64,000 nt of DNA from Stictocephala bisonia (Eukaryota > Arthropoda > Insecta > Hemiptera > Membracidae): the NCBI GenBank assembly GCA_035578905.1, contig JAQJVL010000246.1, forward strand, positions 1 to 64,000, written 5' to 3'. The notes beneath the pieces were generated by a model. That model did no database searches and was not told where the DNA came from. It saw only the letters and a list, made by a program, of their open reading frames with translations. Position 1 is the first letter of the stretch. The number at the start of each line of letters is the position of its first letter. A program made the translations under genes and the position numbers. Positions 1 through 11,395 of the stretch are shown piece after piece.

Positions 1-445
1 AATACCTGGTTTGTATGTGATAAGGGTGAAATAAATTTATTTTCCTTGTAAAATATAATTTTAATATGAATATTATGAATAAAATATCTTTAGTTAAGTA
101 TTAACAGTTTAATTGTACTTTCCTTTTATAGTACAATGAATCATTAATAGATCTTACCGGAAGTATCTCTAAGCCGAGTGTGTAAAGACAGTTTCCGGTG
201 AGTTCATGAAGTAGCACCCTTATAATCCTCACATACTGCGCGTTTCCTCAACAACAACCCTTAACAAGCAATTAGCCTTTGTGAGTGGAGCTTAAATAAT
301 CAAAATCACGTCCCTTGTAAATGACCCTTTCCTGAATGTCCATCAAAGCTTTCAATGTGTAAAGTCCAGTACGTTCTCATTAACGTTATTTGGCCCTTTA
401 TTCACGCTCGCTGAAACGAATAAAGTTTGCCACCATAAAAAAAAT
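1..445. other. Intergenic, nothing recognised
   Basis: AT-rich sequence with no credible open frame, no RNA gene and no repeat that I could match elsewhere in the window. Confidence 0.5.
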
Positions 446-1005
446 TGTCAATTTTACTTTCTCCTATGTGCGTTTCTAGAGAGCACAGAGAAAGTATTGT
501 GATCGTCCCAGAGAGTTTTTTTAGAAGTTGGTCTAAAAATTCATTTTAGGATCCCTGAACCCAAAAAAGGCTTTTTATTTCGAAAAAGAGATTTTTGTGT
601 CTGTCCGTATGTGTGTCTTTGTGTAGGTGCATTTCGCTGGAGACCAAACGAGTGGATACATTTTTATGAAATTTAGTATGGAGATATAAATATATCTCCA
701 TATATATATCTCCAATCAATCACCAGACCTTTTTTTCACTTTTTTGAACACTTTTTTATTTTTATAGGCAAAAACATACAAAAACGATATTTTCTCAAAA
801 ATCGCTCTAACGATTTTGATTATATTTTCAGGAAAATGTGAATTACAATTTAAAATTGTTCAGTAAAAACCTCATGTCTCTTAACTTGACTAGTTTATGA
901 GTCATGGAAAAATAAGTTGGGAATCAAACTGGTAATTTTCAAGGTTTTTATTTTTTAGTGTTTAATATGGGGTAAAGTTTATGTCAATTCTTTGGAAATG
1001 TTATT
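446..1005 (+). repeat. Dispersed repeat family A, copy 1
   Basis: First of four copies of a ~500-bp interspersed repeat; the others are near 10000-10530 (same strand), 22313-22845 and 45726-46205 (opposite strand). Shared landmarks in order are 'gaaagtattgtgatcgt', 'ggtctaaaaattcatttt', 'ctgtccgtatgtgtgtct', 'cgctggagaccaaacg', 'tttttatgaaattt', 'tttctcaaaaat', 'gggaatcaaactggtaatt' and 'gtgtttaatatggg'. The copies share no open frame, so this is probably a non-autonomous element. I could not define terminal inverted repeats or target-site duplications. The class is unknown. Confidence 0.8.
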
Positions 1006-1800
1006 TATTTATTTTGTAATCTACTTACACTTAATAATTATTCATAATTGTGGTTGAAATAAAATATATAGAAAACTGCTAAGTCAATTCTTGATTGATT
1101 TATGTGTTGTCATAAGACTAGTTTGACAGACGTAGTACTAGTGAGCATCAGACTCAAAGAATCCCCTAAAAGATAAAACACGTTAAATTTTAAATATTTC
1201 ATACTTTATTTTAAATTAGCATATACTATGACACCATTTTAGGTCGTTTGGAAAACTGTTAAAAAGTTGTATACTCTTACAGAGAGCATTCTTAATTCTT
1301 GTAGTTTTGTAAGGAATAGAATAATAATTTATCCAATATATTAACATTTTTGGACTCTTTCATTTAAAAAAACTTACATATTTCTAAAAATTATCACAAG
1401 TAAGTAAAAAATACTTTGAGCATTTTGTTTTGTAGGAAAATTCCTATACATGTGTGTGACCAGACAATTGGATGGTAAAAAATTCTAAACAACGAAACCA
1501 CTCTGTTTTGAAGTATTTTTGTTATCTCATACTTCACTCCAACTCTCATACTGTCGACCATCGGATATCTTCTTCTATTTCCTGTCTATCCTCTAGTTAC
1601 TCATAGTATTCTCATAATATCCAGTATTTTACTTTCCTCACTCACTCTACTCAGAGAGTCCATAATTCCGATCCATGGAATAAAACACTCCAAATAAAAC
1701 ATTTGATAAATATTTTCCTCATCTTCTTATCCAACGGTCCAAAAAGAAGTTTACTATTAAATAAATCAACCAATAGATATTTTGTTCAGGACTAGAACGA
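1006..1800. other. Intergenic, nothing recognised
   Basis: AT-rich sequence with stops in all frames. No repeat relationship was seen. Confidence 0.45.
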
Positions 1801-2500
1801 ATAGGCCCAGTCCCTGTATACTTGTGATGTTGACTAAAATCTTATTGCCTTTGACGTTGCCGACAGTCGATGGTAAACAGCTAACCCTCCTACTATAACA
1901 CCTCAGCTATACATTGTTGTGGGATGTGAACAATGTGTAACTAAAGGAGTAGTTGTGGCAGATTCTATATACTTGTGGTGGTGGGTAAAGGGTTGCTGTC
2001 TCTGAGGTTGCCGACAGTCGATGGTGAACTGCCGACTCTCCTACTCTGACACCACAGGTACACAGACTGTGTGATGTGAACAATGTGCAAGCAACGGGGT
2101 AGTTGTGGCAGAAATCTATATACTTGTGGTGGCGGGTAAAAACTTGCGTACTCTGAGGTTGCCATCAGTGGATGGTGAACTATCGACTCTCCTACTTTGA
2201 CACCACAGATACACAGACTGTGTGATGTGAACAATGTGCAACTAAAGGAGTAGTTGTGGCAGATTCTATATACTTGTGGTGGCGGGTAAAAGCTTGCGGT
2301 CTTTGAGGTTGCCGTCAGTCGATGGTGAACTGTTAACCCTCCTACTGTGAAACCACAGCTACACAGACTGTGTGATGTGAACAATGTGTAAGCTACGGAG
2401 TAGTTGAGGCAGGATTCTGTATCTTGTGGTGCGGCTAAAAAGCTTGTGGCTTCTGAAGTTACAGACTGTCGATGGCGAACTTCTAACCCTTGTATCTTGT
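1801..2500. repeat. Tandem array, ~150-bp unit, about 4.5 copies
   Basis: The marker 'agttgtggca' (last copy 'agttgaggca') recurs at 1951, 2101, 2252 and 2402, giving a 150-bp period. A diverged first unit begins near 1801. Each unit also carries 'gttgccgacagtcgatgg' and 'gatgtgaacaatgtg'. The 139-residue open frame on the minus strand here (1965-2384) is internally repetitive with a 50-residue period, so it follows from the 150-bp period and is not a gene. A diverged, inverted single unit lies at about 14275-14400. Confidence 0.9.
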
Positions 2501-3581
2501 TTTAGTCATAATCAATATGCAACTCTGACTAATCATATTTCTTTGGCTATTTTCAAAACTTATAACTGACTGATCACAATCAAATAATGCTTAAAATCAC
2601 AACATCGTAAACCAATATATGATGAGGTAGTAAAAGATTTACTAATTCCAGAAGACACGGTTCTTGTTTGGAAATATTTTGATGTCATCGCGAAGTTATA
2701 TGACAGCAGTCCCTTTGTCATAGAAATTGTCATCCAGTCAGAGGTAAAATTGTTACATTTGGATAGAATTAAATTTCATGAGATCTATCACGAATCGTCT
2801 TTTCTAGTATTATTTCAACATACAATGTCATGTGATAACATTTGTGATTGTTTAAGAATGTAAGCTTTTTTACTGAAGATTAGAAGGCGTGTATACCATA
2901 CGTGGTCTTTTTCAAAAGTATTTAAGTGCATGGATGTTTGTTGACAACTCTTATACGGGCATGTTAAGTTTATTTGATGGGTTGAAGAGATAGTGATAAT
3001 TTCAGAAGGGTCTATACCATGGAATGGTTTTCGAAGATACTTGCTCAACTTACATTTATAACTTTTTCTATAATTTAGCAATTTTACAATAAATATTCAA
3101 AACTCACTGCAGTTGATTAAGACTGCCTTTCCTACCAAATTAAGGAAAATCCTTTTGCATTGAATTATAAACTTTTAATCTCGTTTATTGTTGAAAGAAA
3201 CGAGTCTAACAAATCCAGAATCAACTTAACCGATAAATCTGAACTGTCACGGCAACGTTGAGTTAAAACTAAAATCAGATTTAACTTTAATCAGAGATTT
3301 CCCCTGCTTTCTACTATTTAAATCTTTATTTTAAATTTCAACAAATAAATTCGGAAGACCATTTTCTCCATTTAAACCACAACTTAAAACCACTTCAGAT
3401 AAAAACAAATAAAGCTAAAATCATTAATTCAATGTTCAGTTGAGTTGAATATATTGAAATACACTTTTTTTTCAACTGGGACATAATTTACAAATTCTCA
3501 GATATGAAGCGACACAACTCTGTAGTAATTTAATTCAAACATGAATGATTATCATTAGTGGTTAGGGTAACATTAGTGTGA
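2501..3581. other. Intergenic, nothing recognised
   Basis: An 88-codon minus-strand frame at 2815-3081 has no recognisable domain, and nothing else supports it. Otherwise AT-rich sequence. Confidence 0.4.
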
Positions 3582-3930
3582 ATGACCCACGTAGTCTTTT
3601 AATAAACGAAAGGGTAATTTATTAATAACTCAATAGCCAGAGTAACTATGGAACCTACAGATTTACGTGGAATCCGACCCACGTAGTGTTGGACTGATTT
3701 TCAGCTAACTGACAAGCCTGACGCTCAGTTATCTTCCCTTCACAGCATCTGAACATTGACTGACACCCTACAAGGACACCCCAGACTTCTCTAGTAGAGT
3801 CCAAGTCAATGGAAAACGTTGAGCGGATGCCATTTCAGTATTATGGGGGCCGAGTACAGAACCTATCGCCTACAACAATCTCCACAAAATTCTATCTCTC
3901 AGTAGGTGGGTTACAGCACAGAGCCACAAC
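3582..3930 (-). mobile_element. SINE-like family B, copy lacking its 3' end
   Basis: Matches the copies at 13030-13434 and 52215-52680. Landmarks on the plus strand are 'cccacgtagtgttgg', 'gattttcagctaactgaca', 'ggacaccccagacttctct', 'gagcggatgcc' and 'ggttacagcac'. Reading the minus strand puts the Pol III A-box-like end first. The part beyond 'gtagtctttt' is diverged or missing. Confidence 0.8.
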
Positions 3931-4997
3931 TTAAATATAACACATTTAAAATAAACACTAATTCAGCCATTGTTTGATTTATTATACATTGAAATTGGAC
4001 ATTTTTTATATTTTTATTGTATTAATGATTTATTAAAATTAAGGAGTAGGCAATTTAAGCATTTTATAAATTTTAAGCGAGAATATTTTTTTATTTTTTC
4101 AAGTTATAAATAATTCTAAATTATACTAACTATAAATAAACAACATACTGTATTATTTATAGTTTAGGTAGTTTCATTAATTTACCTATTTTGTATAAAC
4201 ACATTTGCGCACAAACGGTGTTCTTAAAATATTTACTAGATGCATTTTTGTATGCATGGGTCAGTTAGTTCTATAATAACTTAAAATGCAATGTAAAGCA
4301 ATTTATTCACTATCAAGAGTTTTAATGTTATTTTCCTCTACCTAGATCTTTTAGCTAATAGAAAAACAAAAATGCGATCAAATACAATATTGTTGTGTAG
4401 CTATTTTAAACAGCTGATTTTGAAGCTTCTTTTGTCAGCTGTTTGAATTAGGAGACGAACCTGAAAAATACATTTTAGAAAAGAATATATTAATTTTCTA
4501 AAAGTCTTTCAATAAGGCAGACGCTGTCCCAACATTGACCACAACATATTACACTTTACTCGGACACCTGTAAGCCAAAGAAAATTACATTGGTTGTGCA
4601 ATAATTAATCAGCCTTCATCGTTTTGAATGTATATACTTCATTACTGAGACATAATTCAACTTGATTTAAGTTACTTTAATAAAGAGACATGAAGATTTT
4701 ACAAAGTTGTATTTTCATTATTTAATTCAATTACAATTGCTTGAACTCCCAAAGTTGTAAAAATACTGACAGTTCTAAAATAATTAAACAATCAACGCGG
4801 CTGTTATTGAATAAATGATTTACCAGTGAAGTTTATTAGCGAAAAGTCTAATTTACTTTATCAAGACGTAATAATTTCACTTTCCAATTAATGAATTCCC
4901 TTGGTCCGGTTTTTGGAAGAAAATTTAATAAAAGTCTGCTTAGCTCAAGGTCTTGGTTTCGTCCATTACAAACCAAATTCTGATTTATCTTAAATAT
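3931..4997. other. Intergenic, nothing recognised
   Basis: Very AT-rich, with no open frame or repeat that I could support. Confidence 0.45.
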
Positions 4998-5605
4998 TGG
5001 ATTGTACTAATAATAATAATAATAATTATCCTTTATTGCCATTAAACTTTACAGCATTGACAAAGTCATAATTGCAGCTATATATTGCCAAGTCATTCTT
5101 AATATAATTTAACCTAAAATAAAATAAATATATAACATATTAAACTATTAAATAGGGTTAGCAAAATATCTTTTTGCAATGCTTATCTTTTATTTCGATT
5201 TCCCTTAAGGTTACCCAAGGGAAGGGGCCTCAGTACATTTTCATTAATTACCTCTGTTATCTGGGGTAAGCATGAGCTAATAGTATGTAATACTTAAAAT
5301 TCAATTAAATCAAAACTAAAAAATTCGTCAATTGAATAGAATGGGTTTCTCAGTAGCCAGCAATAAAATTTGTTCAAGAAAGCTTTGGGTTGATATTTTT
5401 TAATTAAAGTGACAAGTTTATTATATATTTTAATGCTTATTACAGTGTGACTGGATAAGCTTTTATTCAGTCTGTGGAAACCAATCACAGCCCGGATGTT
5501 GTTACGAATTTCATATTTACAAGTTTCATTGAAATGTAAAAACTCTGGCTGATTTAGAATGTATTGCATTATGTCATACAAGTATAAATTAATAACCGTC
5601 TAAAC
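4998..5605 (-). mobile_element. 3' end of a 5'-truncated LINE
   Basis: Read on the minus strand this is the C-terminal coding end of a LINE second ORF, a 3' UTR and a terminal 'ggcaataaaggata' followed by an (attatt)-type microsatellite at 4998-5028. Short microsatellite 3' ends and severe 5' truncation are typical of CR1/Jockey-type non-LTR retrotransposons. The plus-strand LINE at 7890-9993 ends the same way in (tta)n. The clade cannot be fixed without a database search. Confidence 0.75.
5294..5581 (-). pseudogene. LINE ORF2 C-terminal fragment
   Basis: About 95 codons with the family-typical tail 'SLSSHTVISIKIYNKL', then 'KAFLNKFYCWLLRNPFYSI' and 'DEFFSF'. This arrangement (serine-rich segment, 'IYNKLP'-like motif, 'NPFYSIDEF' end) is common at the C terminus of reverse-transcriptase proteins of insect LINEs. 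No catalytic region is present. The frame runs open slightly upstream to about 5600 before the similarity stops, so the start codon is not meaningful. It is a dead 5'-truncated insertion and not a host gene. Confidence 0.75.
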
Positions 5606-5959
5606 TAATAATTAAAAAAACTAAACTATACTACGTTTTCAATTCTTCTTTAGTATAAACGCTAATTTGTATGTAAAACCTATGACTCGTCTCACCGAAC
5701 GATATTGTAACAGGATTAAGTGTAATAGTCAATGTGATGTAATTAATTGCCAATTATTTAATCAACTAAGCTATTAAAAATGGATAAATGTGCTCTTTTT
5801 GGAGTTTCTAAATAACTACGGTGTACATAAGAACACACCTCGGTACTAAGATGTGCATTTCATTATATTTAAAGTTTTAAATAAAAACTGAAAAAAAGGT
5901 TTCTTCAAACTGTAATTTTCCTCATATCTGTATCGTGTACATTATATTCATTATTCATT
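5606..5959. other. Intergenic, nothing recognised
   Basis: AT-rich spacer between a LINE relic and a SINE-like element. Confidence 0.4.
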
Positions 5960-6292
5960 AGTAAGACGCCTATAATAGAGATATGGGCGAATGAGTGTAG
6001 ATGTATTAGTGTAGTCATTATTACTAAGGTCGACTGTTCCTCAGAAAGAGCTATTTATTAATAGCCCAATAGCCAGGTCAACTATGGGACCTACAGCTTT
6101 ACGTGGAATCCGAAAAATGTAGTATTAGACTGATTTTCAGTTAACTGACAAGTCTGACACTCAGTTCTCTTCCCTACACATATGAATTTTCTTGACTACC
6201 ACCCAACATGGACACCCCAGACTTCTGTAATAGTTTCCTACAATCTTCTCAACACTTTGTCCCAAGTATTGGGATACAGAACTGCGCCACTA
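5960..6292 (-). mobile_element. SINE-like family B, internally deleted copy
   Basis: Carries both ends of family B. One end has 'gatatgggcgaatgagtgt' and 'gtcgactgttcctcag', and the other has 'ggatacagaactgcgccac'. About 80-100 bp are missing relative to the 13030-13434 copy, between the 'acttctgtaatag' segment and the 'tctcaacactttg' segment. Confidence 0.8.
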
Positions 6293-6542
6293 ATATAAGA
6301 GGTATAGATCAAAAGTATTAATTAAATTATATGAATTTAAATACTAAGGGGATTTTTCTTGTAGTAAGTAACCTAGGGAATTGAAAATTATTTTATATTG
6401 ATCTTACGGTAGATGCGTGGGGAGGGAGTGTTCACCTCATTGAAATCAATATGATTGCTCAGTCGGCATCAGGTGTAGAACACCGTCTCCATTACAGGGG
6501 CATCAAATGTATGCAGGCTGGCATCTGGCACGAATTTGGGAT

Positions 6543-6812
6543 TTTTTCCGTTACTTCACTACCACTAATTTTTTATCGCAATTACGGCCAGGTTAGGTTA
6601 AGTGGCTACTAAAGTTGATTAAAAACTGGTAAATCCAACAATGGTTGACTACCACCGCATGCGCTCTCCGTGTGTAAATTCTTGGAAAGCGATAAGATAA
6701 AGCCAGCAATATCGGATTCCTAGCGGATAAGAAATACAGTGGACGTAAAAATGATTGAGGAACAGTTTTTAGAGCAATAGAATATTTATCAAGCTGTAGT
6801 GAATCAACGGAA
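6543..6812. mobile_element. MITE-like family H, copy 1
   Basis: The ends form an imperfect inverted repeat: 'ttttttccgttacttcacta' at the left and 'tagtgaatcaacggaaaag' at the right. An inverted copy of nearly the whole element lies at 56185-56464, sharing 'gtaattgcgataaaaaat', 'ggaaagcgataagataa' (reverse complement in the other copy) and a cctaac/gttagg stretch. A shorter relative lies at 14672-14810. No open frame is present, so it is likely a non-autonomous DNA element. The superfamily is not determined. Confidence 0.65.
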
Positions 6813-7364
6813 AAGTTCCCGAAGTTGTTTTCTAAAAGAAATCCCTAAATTAGGATTTCTCCATTTTAAAATTAATAATTGAGTTTATAGAAATTAGTAA
6901 AGTATTTGTTCAACAAGAATTATTATATATTTATATGTATATATATATGGGTCAATGGAATAGAACATAATAGAATTTATATATATTTGGCCCATAAATG
7001 TTATAAATAATCATAACGTAATTTTTGCAAATAAATTATAGTCTTATTCTATAAAATTTGTTTATTTTAGTTTTTATAATCAAAATCTAAAGCTAATTTG
7101 TATATAGTCTAGTGAGAAATTTAAGTTATAAAAAAGAAATATCTACAAGCCCAGGAGGTTTGATGTGTTGGTCAATTAATAAGAAGATATTAAATTAATT
7201 TTTCTGCCTTGGTAATCATACCAAAGACTGAAACTTGAGAAAAACAATCATTACAAATGAAGTTTCCTGATACCGAGTTAGACTATAAGATTGATACTCA
7301 TGAATAAACATAAACATAAAAATACAGTAGATTTATTATTAAATAATTTTTTTAAACTTCTCTC
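6813..7364. other. Intergenic, nothing recognised
   Basis: AT-rich, including a short degenerate (ta)n run near 6925-6950. No gene. Confidence 0.45.
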
Positions 7365-7496
7365 GCCAGTTCAGATGGGCTTGCAAGCCTGTGTGTGAAC
7401 TTTATTCAACGAGTGAAGTACCGACCGTTAGCTCAGTTGGGGATTCGAACCTTAGAACAAGCCGGAATCTTAGCCACTGAGCCACCACGCCGGCAA
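7365..7496 (-). mobile_element. tRNA-derived SINE, family C, copy 1
   Basis: On the minus strand, starting near 7495, there is an A-box ('tggctcagtggctaag') and about 35 bases later a B-box ('ggttcgaatcccc'). The tail 'gagctaacggtcggtactt', 'cactcgttgaataaagttc' is shared with the copies at 12424-12569 and 57399-57530. The boxes have the spacing of a tRNA, but the flanking body and multiple copies make it a SINE and not a functional tRNA gene. Confidence 0.8.
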
Positions 7497-7889
7497 TAAT
7501 TGTACAGTTTTGAACAACAGGCATTTTATTTAATAAAATATAGTTTATTTTATTATAATTAAACCTTATATTTTACATAATGGATATATATAGCAATGAA
7601 AGTAATAACAAGTATTCAAGAGAAGTGAACAAATCTGTTAGTGTTAATTGGTGCTTTCGTAACAGGTATTTCGTTGTGTAGTTGTCAAAGGGGATTTACG
7701 GCCGGGTTTACGATGTTGCCTAACGAGATGTTTCTTTTACATTTTACCGATCAAAAGGTTTGATAAGCCCCTTACTGTTCAATAATGTCTGCGTTGGTTG
7801 TAACGACACACGTGTGGAAACCGTGTTGACACGCATAGTCTCGTGTACATCACTATAGTAGTGAATTGTACTGAGTAAAATAAAAAACG
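7497..7889. other. Intergenic, nothing recognised
   Basis: No gene. A short match to family F ('gtcaaaggggattta' at about 7684) may be a fragment of that repeat. Confidence 0.35.
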
Positions 7890-8167
7890 TTCAGTGACAC
7901 ATTGTCACACTTTCGGCACGTTTTTCTATTATTTATCTGCAAAGGCCTATGAGGTCAACAAAGCAATGCACACATCAACAAATGTCTCAAAAACCGCGTG
8001 GGCTATAATTAACAATAAAAGTTCAGCACACAAAGACAACGTATTGAGCTTCAAATTGATAACAAGCAAACCAGCGACCCCTTAAAGGTCGCTGAAGAAT
8101 TTAACAGATCTTTTTCTCAAATGAAGCCGATCAAGCATTTTCTCACCTAGAGAGTCGATTATTCTCA

Positions 8168-8911
8168 TTGTCCTTCTTGAGCCCCGTAGCCTCAATGGCT
8201 CTTGCTCCGGCAACGGAGGGGGAGATATCTCGAGTTATCAGTGATTTTAAATCAAAAAAGTCAAATGATTTGAATAATTTTTCGGTGTGGCTTCTTAAAC
8301 AATGCCATAAGCATTTGTTGAGACCTTCTGTATACTTAATCAATTACTCTTTTCTTACAGGAACGTTCCCTGCTTCTCTAAAAAAAGCTAAAGTTATCCC
8401 AGTTTTTAAAAATGGCGATCCATTGAATAAGCATAACTACCGTCCTATCTCAATATTGCCAGCCTTCAGCAAAGTATTCGAAAAAATCTGTCTTATCCGA
8501 ATGGTTAATTTCCTGAATAATCACAATCTACTATCAATAAATCAATTTGGATTCAGGAATGGAAAATCCACAACAGATGCAGTAGTGTGTCTGGTCGATA
8601 TGATAGTAGAAGCAATTGAAAATCGTAAAAGTACACTAAGTGTATTTGTCGATTTAACGAAGGCTTTTGACTGTGTTGATCATGGGCTTCTAATTCACAA
8701 ACTCAACAATTATAGGATACGAGGCGTGCCACTCAAGTGGATACAATCCTATCTCATGGATAGAACTCAATTTGTGGGGATCTCAAATATGAGATCTGAG
8801 GAGAGGCGACTGAGATACGGTGTCCCGCAGGGATCCATACTCAGCCCGCTGCTCTTTCTAATCTACGTTAACGATGTTGGTTCATCAGTACATCAAGGGC
8901 GTCTCGTCTAA
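8168..8911 (+). pseudogene. LINE reverse transcriptase, palm portion, truncated by stop
   Basis: A 247-residue frame with reverse transcriptase motifs in order: 'VIPVFKNGD' (residues 76-84), 'YRPIS' (91-95), 'NQFGFR' (125-130), motif A 'FVDLTKAFD' with catalytic aspartate 162, and motif B 'GVPQGSILSP' (218-227). The frame ends in a TAA directly before the codons for YADD (8912-8923), so the two remaining catalytic aspartates lie beyond the stop in the same frame. The first ATG is not a real start, because family-like sequence exists upstream in other frames. The enzyme would copy element RNA into DNA at the nick made by the lost endonuclease. This copy cannot. Confidence 0.9.
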
Positions 8912-9303
8912 TATGCTGATGACACGACTCTCTGTTTTAACTCAAACTCAAGTGAAGAACTGGAACAGGTAACGTTCATTGAGCTTAACAATTCAATTCA
9001 ATATTTTAACAAGCTCAATCTCAAAACAAATACGACAAAAACGTCAATCATGCAGTTCCTTCTGCGCCAAAGCGACTCAGATCATAGTCCAACAGTAATG
9101 GTGGGCGAGACTGAGATCTAAGAAGTCTACTCGGCAAAATTCTTCGGAATACACCTTGATCAGGGGTTGACTTGGGATTGCCATGTAGACAGTAAATGCT
9201 CCAAAGTATCCTCAGGCATTTGTTTTCAGGCAACTTTCTAAATATTGCCCGATCCAGATACTGTTGACGGCATATTATGGAGTAATCTACCCTCACTTGT
9301 CAT

Positions 9304-9750
9304 ATGGACTGGCACTGTGGGGTGGTTGCGCAAACGTTATCTTTTCCAGACTATTCATTCTGCAAAAAAAAAGCAGTCCGTATAATTGCCAAACTGCAGT
9401 GGAGAGAGTCGTGCAAGCCATCATTTAAAAACCTAAAAATGTTGACACTACCCTGCCTGTATATTTTAGAAACGTGCGTATTCTTTAAATCAAAATGCGA
9501 TCCCATAAGAGGTAGAGAAATACACTCTTATGAAACTAGAGGCAGGAACAACTACCGAACTGGAAGACACAGGACGGTAGCTTACGAGCGCTTGCCCTCA
9601 CAGGCGGGTGCTCGTTTTGTCAACAAATTACCGAACGCAATTAAAAGTGCCCCGACGCTGAAGGCGTTCAAAACTCGTCTGAAAGCTGCCTTGATATCGG
9701 AAGCGTTTTACAGCACAGATGAGTTTTTGGCACACCAATGGGAGACCTAG
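9304..9750 (+). pseudogene. LINE ORF2 C-terminal domain
   Basis: A 148-residue frame from the same element. 'KKKAVRIIAKLQWRESCK' (residues 22-39) and 'MLTLPCLYILETCVFFK' are the typical post-thumb segments of insect LINEs. 'ETRGRNNYRTGRHRT', 'NKLPNAIKSAPTLKAFK' and 'FYSTDEFL' are the typical C terminus. It is separated from the palm fragment by a stop at 8909 and further stops and shifts between 8924 and 9300. It represents decay of one gene and not two genes. Confidence 0.85.
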
Positions 9751-9844
9751 TGATTGTCTGACTGACGTAGGTGCTGGAGTGGATTAGTTCAAACGAATGA
9801 ATGATTTGACTATTGTAAGTATGAATGTGACTATGTATTGAGTG

Positions 9845-9851
<7 letters not shown>

Positions 9852-9895
<44 letters not shown>
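9852..9895. repeat. (TA)22 microsatellite in LINE 3' UTR
   Basis: An uninterrupted 44-bp alternating TA run inside the 3' UTR of the preceding LINE. Confidence 0.95.
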
Positions 9896-9896
<1 letters not shown>

Positions 9897-9999
9897 CTTA
9901 ATGAATTTATTTACAAACTTGACGATTTCTATGCAATATTTGTATATTGTTTCATGAAATAAAACATTTATTATTATTATTATTATTATCTGTTGACCA

Positions 10000-10530
10000 T
10001 AACTATTTCAGTGCGTTTTTACTTTCTGAGAAAGTATTGTGATGGTAAAAAAATGTTGTTTACAAGTTGGTCTAAAAATCTATTTTATGGCCTCCTGAAC
10101 AAAAAAGTTGTTTAAAAAAAATAATTTGGTAACTGTCCGTATTAGTGTCGGCGTGTATGTGCAGTTCGCTGGATCAAACGGATGGATAGATTTTTATGAA
10201 ATTTGGTATGTTTGTGTATTAGTCAATGTCTCCAGACAGTTTGTTCACTTTTTTGACATTTTAGTTTTTTTATTTTCATGGGCAAAACATATACAAAAAC
10301 GGAATTTTCTCAAAAATTCCGCTAACGATTTTCATTAGATTTTCAGGAAAGATGTGAATTAAAATTTAAATTATTTTAGAAAAAATTCATGTCTCTACTA
10401 TTTTTTTAGTTATGGCAAAAAAAACATATTTGGGAATCAAACAGGTAATTTTCAAGGTTTTGATATTTTTTAGTGTTTAATATGGGGGACAGTTTGTGCC
10501 CATACTTTGGAATCATTTATTTTCTTATCT
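10000..10530 (+). repeat. Dispersed repeat family A, copy 2
   Basis: Same orientation as the copy at 446-1005. Shared landmarks are 'gaaagtattgtgatggt', 'gttggtctaaaaatct', 'cgctggatcaaacggatgg', 'gggaatcaaacaggtaatt' and 'gtgtttaatatggg'. It directly abuts the (tta)n end of the LINE. The 76-codon frame at 10108 is incidental. Confidence 0.8.
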
Positions 10531-11004
10531 AATAAACTAGGTATTTGTTACAAGTTTGGGGTAATTTTGACAGCATAATTGTGTAGGTTCCAGCAATGGC
10601 ATTATTCTAATAGTTAAAAGCAATTATTAGGCAATGGTAATAATTATAATAATAATAATTAATTGTCTAATAGCCCACTTATAACAGATAGACCTACGTC
10701 AACCTGTATTACATTAAACCTTGGAATCTATGTAACTCATATAGTGTTTGGTTTATAAAAAGTTTTACAATTATATTTACTGTTCAAAACCACCAAAAAT
10801 ATTGGGTGTTTCATAGGAAAAAATGAACTGGCCAATATTAAATTTAATAATTTTTAAAAATGGAAACTGAGGTCATTTTAAAAATGTTACATACATTTTT
10901 AAAATCCTCTCCATAAACAAGGGAATGATTCCCATTAAAACTTTTCTATCAGCTTTATAGTTTACAAATCCCATTGGCGGCACAGTTGAAAAAACTCTCC
11001 GTAT
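10531..11004. other. Intergenic, nothing recognised
   Basis: AT-rich with a short (aat)n run near 10640. No gene. Confidence 0.4.
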
Positions 11005-11150
11005 ATTGGCGCAGTGCTTCAAACCAGATACTTCGGGAAGTTTTGGCCTTCCTAATGCCAAACACGGCGTCCGTTTAATGGTTGCGATCGGCTTGGACAC
11101 TACTAGAGAAGTGTGGGGTGCCCGTGTTGGGTGGTGGCCTGGGTTAAAAA
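11005..11150 (+). mobile_element. SINE-like family B, 5' fragment
   Basis: 'ggcgcagtgct' begins at about 11006 and is followed by the family body: 'cggcgtccgtttaatggtt', 'cttggacactactagagaag' and 'cgtgttgggtggt'. It is fused directly to a family E repeat. The two overlapping open frames here (11006-11338 plus, 10873-11328 minus) merely cross these repeats. Confidence 0.75.
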
Positions 11151-11164
11151 AGTTAAAATTTAAA

Positions 11165-11395
11165 GTTCGTCTTATTTTATCAGGTGAAGTTAGTGCTAAT
11201 AAGCCCTGTCTAACGCTTAACCTGGGGACTAACGGCTTAAGGGTGACTTCCGAACCACCACCGGTGACCGGGCAGGCGGGCTGCTTGCAAGGACGCAGAA
11301 GCCAGACGGTCGCCCATCCAAGGAACATCCAAGCTTGACTCCGTTATCTTGCGATAGCGGCGAAACCCTCCGATGAAGGCCATTGGGTTGTCTAG
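11165..11395 (+). repeat. Dispersed repeat family E, copy 1
   Basis: Shares with 49700-49905 the segments 'gggtgacttccgaaccacca' and 'tatcttgcgata', and the pattern 'gggcaggcgggctg'/'tgcagacggattg'. An inverted copy at 52683-52880 and a fragment at 48845-48910 also match. It is GC-richer than its surroundings and has no conserved open frame. Confidence 0.7.

Larger units (their letters stand above)
7890..9993 (+). mobile_element. 5'-truncated non-LTR retrotransposon (CR1/Jockey-like LINE)
   Basis: The element begins inside the linker between endonuclease and reverse transcriptase: residues 'NVSKTAWAIINNKSS' near 7990-8030 match the conserved 'sKttWkiIn' segment. It continues through the palm (8168-8911), the YADD region just after 8911, the thumb region (8915-9300, broken frames) and the C-terminal domain (9304-9750). 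The 3' UTR holds a 44-bp (ta)n run, 'atgaaataaaacatt' and a terminal (tta)n at 9968-9993. The endonuclease and any ORF1 are absent. At least one in-frame stop and several frameshifts make it inactive. Confidence 0.88.

Noticed and set aside
7425..7496. Functional tRNA gene
   Set aside because: Internal A and B boxes are present, but related copies with the same non-tRNA tail at 12424 and 57399 show it is a SINE.
10873..11338. Overlapping 151- and 110-codon genes
   Set aside because: Both cross the fused SINE-B and family E repeats on opposite strands.
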